Source: JAGMDK01 sp023128695
Lineage (GTDB): Bacteria > Planctomycetota > Phycisphaerae > UBA1845 > Fen-1342
Length of the DNA stretch: 21,744 bases
Assembly (NCBI GenBank): GCA_030628805.1
Contig: DAOVQG010000035.1
Coordinates: forward strand, 1 to 21,744
Reading direction: 5' to 3'
A program made the translations under genes and the position numbers. Position 1 is the first letter of the stretch. Each line of letters starts with the position of its first letter. Shown here piece after piece: positions 20,243 to 21,744 of this stretch. Under the pieces are notes generated by a model. It ran no database searches and had not been told where the DNA came from. It saw only the letters and a program-made list of their open reading frames with translations.

Positions 20243-21744
20243 TCACTCTCGCCACTTCGTGAGGTAGCTTTCCGCGAGTGCCCTCACCAGCTCGTCGGGA
20301 TCATTTCGCGCCACGGAGCCGGCCCGCTCGGCGAAGGCGGCCCCTTGCCGCGCCAACAGCCGCACCGCCATCATGCGCACGAGCCAATGCGGGTGTTCGA
20401 GGCAGGCTTCGACCGCGTCGACCAGTTGCCGGTCGAGTCCCATCACCTGCAAGCCCTCAAGCGTGCGTACCCGCAATTCCCACGATTCACTGCCGAGCAT
20501 GTTCAACAGCGCGGCTTTCATACGTTCGGCCGGGACCGGTGCGGGCCGGTACTCCAAGCGCTTCCAGTCCGCCCGCTGCCGCTCTCCCACCAGTTGCGCC
20601 ATCACCTCCAGGGCTCGCACGCGCGCCGCCGCCGATTCGCCGGTCAGGGCTCGGAACAGCGCGTTGATTCCCGCCTGCCCTGTTGTCGCGGGGAGGCGGT
20701 TGAAGTACGCCGGCCGCAACCGCTGCCCGCCTGGACTCGGCCGCCAGCGGCCCTCGGCGTCCCGGATCACGTCCAGCAGCACCTGGAGGGTGACACGCTG
20801 CAAATGCTGCGGCGAACCCCGCGCCACGCGTCGCAGAGGGCCGACATCCAGTGTCCGCCGCACGTGGGCTGACTGTCCGGGGTAGAGCACGCGGACGTGA
20901 TCCAGGTTGACGGTCATCAGAGCGGGGTATTCGCGTGTTCGATCGCCCTCGACGGAAAATGACAGGAGGAACACCGGGTTCACCATGGCGTCCGGCCCGA
21001 GTGTGATCGGAAACGGCCCGCGGTTGGTCAAGGTGAAGACGGCCCACCAAGGGCAACCCACCGGCAGGCTGGGATTCTCGATTGTCACCCGCGCTTCGAG
21101 AAACCGGGCCGGGTCGCGATGAAACTCCAGCACGCGTTCATCGAACGTCGCCAGCACCTGGGCGAGTTCCGGATATTGCCGCCGCGGGGGCGGTATCGTC
21201 GAGCTCAGGATGGGCTGTGTCGAGGGTCGCGTCGTGGGAGCGAGCACGGCTGTTGTCGCGGGTTTTGTCGTTGGCTGAGAGGTCGGCTGTGTCTCGGGCT
21301 GCGTCGTCGGGGCTGACAGATCCAACTCGTTCAACAGGTCACAAGCCGGGCCCGCGACCGGCCGGGGCTCCAGGCTCTCAATAACTCGCCGCGCCGCCGC
21401 AAGCTCCCCGGCGTCCCGCAACAGCTTGGCGAGCAGGTAGGCGGCAGAGGCGTCGCGGCCGGCAATCGGCAGCAGTCTCCGCTGGGCGTCTTCGTGGCGC
21501 AGGTTGAGCGCCAGTGCCCATCCGAGCACGCGCTGCACGAAGGCATCCGCCGGGGCGCGCTCCGCGGCGGCTTGCGCTAACATCAGAGCCCGCTCGGGCT
21601 GGTGCTCGATGGTGCAGTAGAACCACGCCGCCTGGGCGATTTCGTTGACCGGGTGCTGCGTCGGCTCGCGCAGCGCCGCGAACCGCGTCGCCAATTGGGA
21701 CTGCACGGTCTCTCCCAAGCTGGCCTGCTTGCGCTCCAGCAAAT
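20243..21744 (-). CDS. partial TPR/HEAT-like protein, N terminus outside the window
   Basis: The open frame reaches the right edge; a TTG at 21742 is probably not the start, so the 499 visible residues are treated as a C-terminal fragment. Residues about 35-130 look like helical TPR/Sel1-type repeats (AWFYCTIEHQPERALMLAQAAAERAPADAFVQRVLG and onward). Residues about 143-180 are a Thr/Gln/Pro-rich linker (TTQPETQPTSQPTT...TTRPSTQP). Residues about 200-330 form a beta-rich domain (EARVTIENPSLPVGCPWWAVFTLTN). The C-terminal 130 residues look like HEAT-type helical repeats (LLNMLGSESWELRVRTLEGL, CLEHPHWLVRMMAVRLLARQG). No catalytic motif is seen. The function is unknown, and a scaffold role is likely. 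It is co-directional with the TPR lipoprotein, 180 bp upstream of that frame's ATG at 20062. Confidence 0.8.
   Translation of the reverse strand, partial: LLERKQASLGETVQSQLATRFAALREPTQHPVNEIAQAAWFYCTIEHQPERALMLAQAAAERAPADAFVQRVLGWALALNLRHEDAQRRLLPIAGRDASAAYLLAKLLRDAGELAAARRVIESLEPRPVAGPACDLLNELDLSAPTTQPETQPTSQPTTKPATTAVLAPTTRPSTQPILSSTIPPPRRQYPELAQVLATFDERVLEFHRDPARFLEARVTIENPSLPVGCPWWAVFTLTNRGPFPITLGPDAMVNPVFLLSFSVEGDRTREYPALMTVNLDHVRVLYPGQSAHVRRTLDVGPLRRVARGSPQHLQRVTLQVLLDVIRDAEGRWRPSPGGQRLRPAYFNRLPATTGQAGINALFRALTGESAAARVRALEVMAQLVGERQRADWKRLEYRPAPVPAERMKAALLNMLGSESWELRVRTLEGLQVMGLDRQLVDAVEACLEHPHWLVRMMAVRLLARQGAAFAERAGSVARNDPDELVRALAESYLTKWRE

Overview
The window looks like a GC-rich chromosomal segment from a Planctomycetota bacterium, probably Phycisphaerae-like. 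This is inferred from three things: the Ca-binding repeat style of the first protein (DCNGNGIPDECD-type units), the TTQP-rich linker in the last protein, and a very high density of short GC-rich palindromic repeats between and even inside genes. I could not run a database search, so the taxon is an inference. I see no rRNA, tRNA, CRISPR array, transposase or integrase.

Layout, left to right. Bases 1-202 are a 61-bp tandem repeat. Bases 347-2485 encode a secreted, cysteine- and aspartate-rich protein with thrombospondin-3-like repeats and a C-terminal anchor, ending inside a 120-bp perfect-ended inverted-repeat element. Bases 2726-4313 hold a fusion of threonylcarbamoyl-AMP synthase (Sua5/YwlC) with a low-molecular-weight phosphatase (YwlE type), followed with overlap by ribose-5-phosphate isomerase B; the order matches the ywlC-ywlE-ywlF cluster of Firmicutes. 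Next are a zinc-ribbon membrane protein (minus strand), an NCS2-type nucleobase permease (plus) and a lone MacB/FtsX-type permease (minus). The last two are bracketed by inverted copies of one composite repeat. Bases 9733-10782 encode a formylglycine-generating-enzyme-fold lipoprotein without the catalytic cysteines. Bases 10895-13429 form a tight two-gene unit, a small uncharacterised protein plus an SNF2-family helicase, visibly less GC-rich than its surroundings. Bases 13662-14152 hold a toxin-antitoxin-like pair on the minus strand.

The right third (14332-21744) is one minus-strand block. Read in its own direction it has a truncated TPR/HEAT-like protein, a TPR lipoprotein, a dihydropyrimidinase, and a full-length fused dihydropyrimidine dehydrogenase with the domain order of animal DPYD. 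The last two catalyse consecutive steps of reductive pyrimidine breakdown, uracil to dihydrouracil to N-carbamoyl-beta-alanine. The third enzyme, beta-ureidopropionase, is not in view. The NCS2 permease could supply the base, but that link is only by proximity.

The most striking signal is the behaviour of the palindromic repeats. Several families recur. Two have entered enzyme genes in frame: a 57-bp tandem repeat encodes the linker of the dehydrogenase, and a 38-codon palindrome-bearing insert sits near the N terminus of the dihydropyrimidinase. The intergenic relatives of the 57-bp repeat have periods of 58 and 61 bp, which are not multiples of three. In addition, five genes have their stop codon inside a repeat element. 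The SNF2 helicase plus small-partner cassette is the best candidate for an undescribed gene system.
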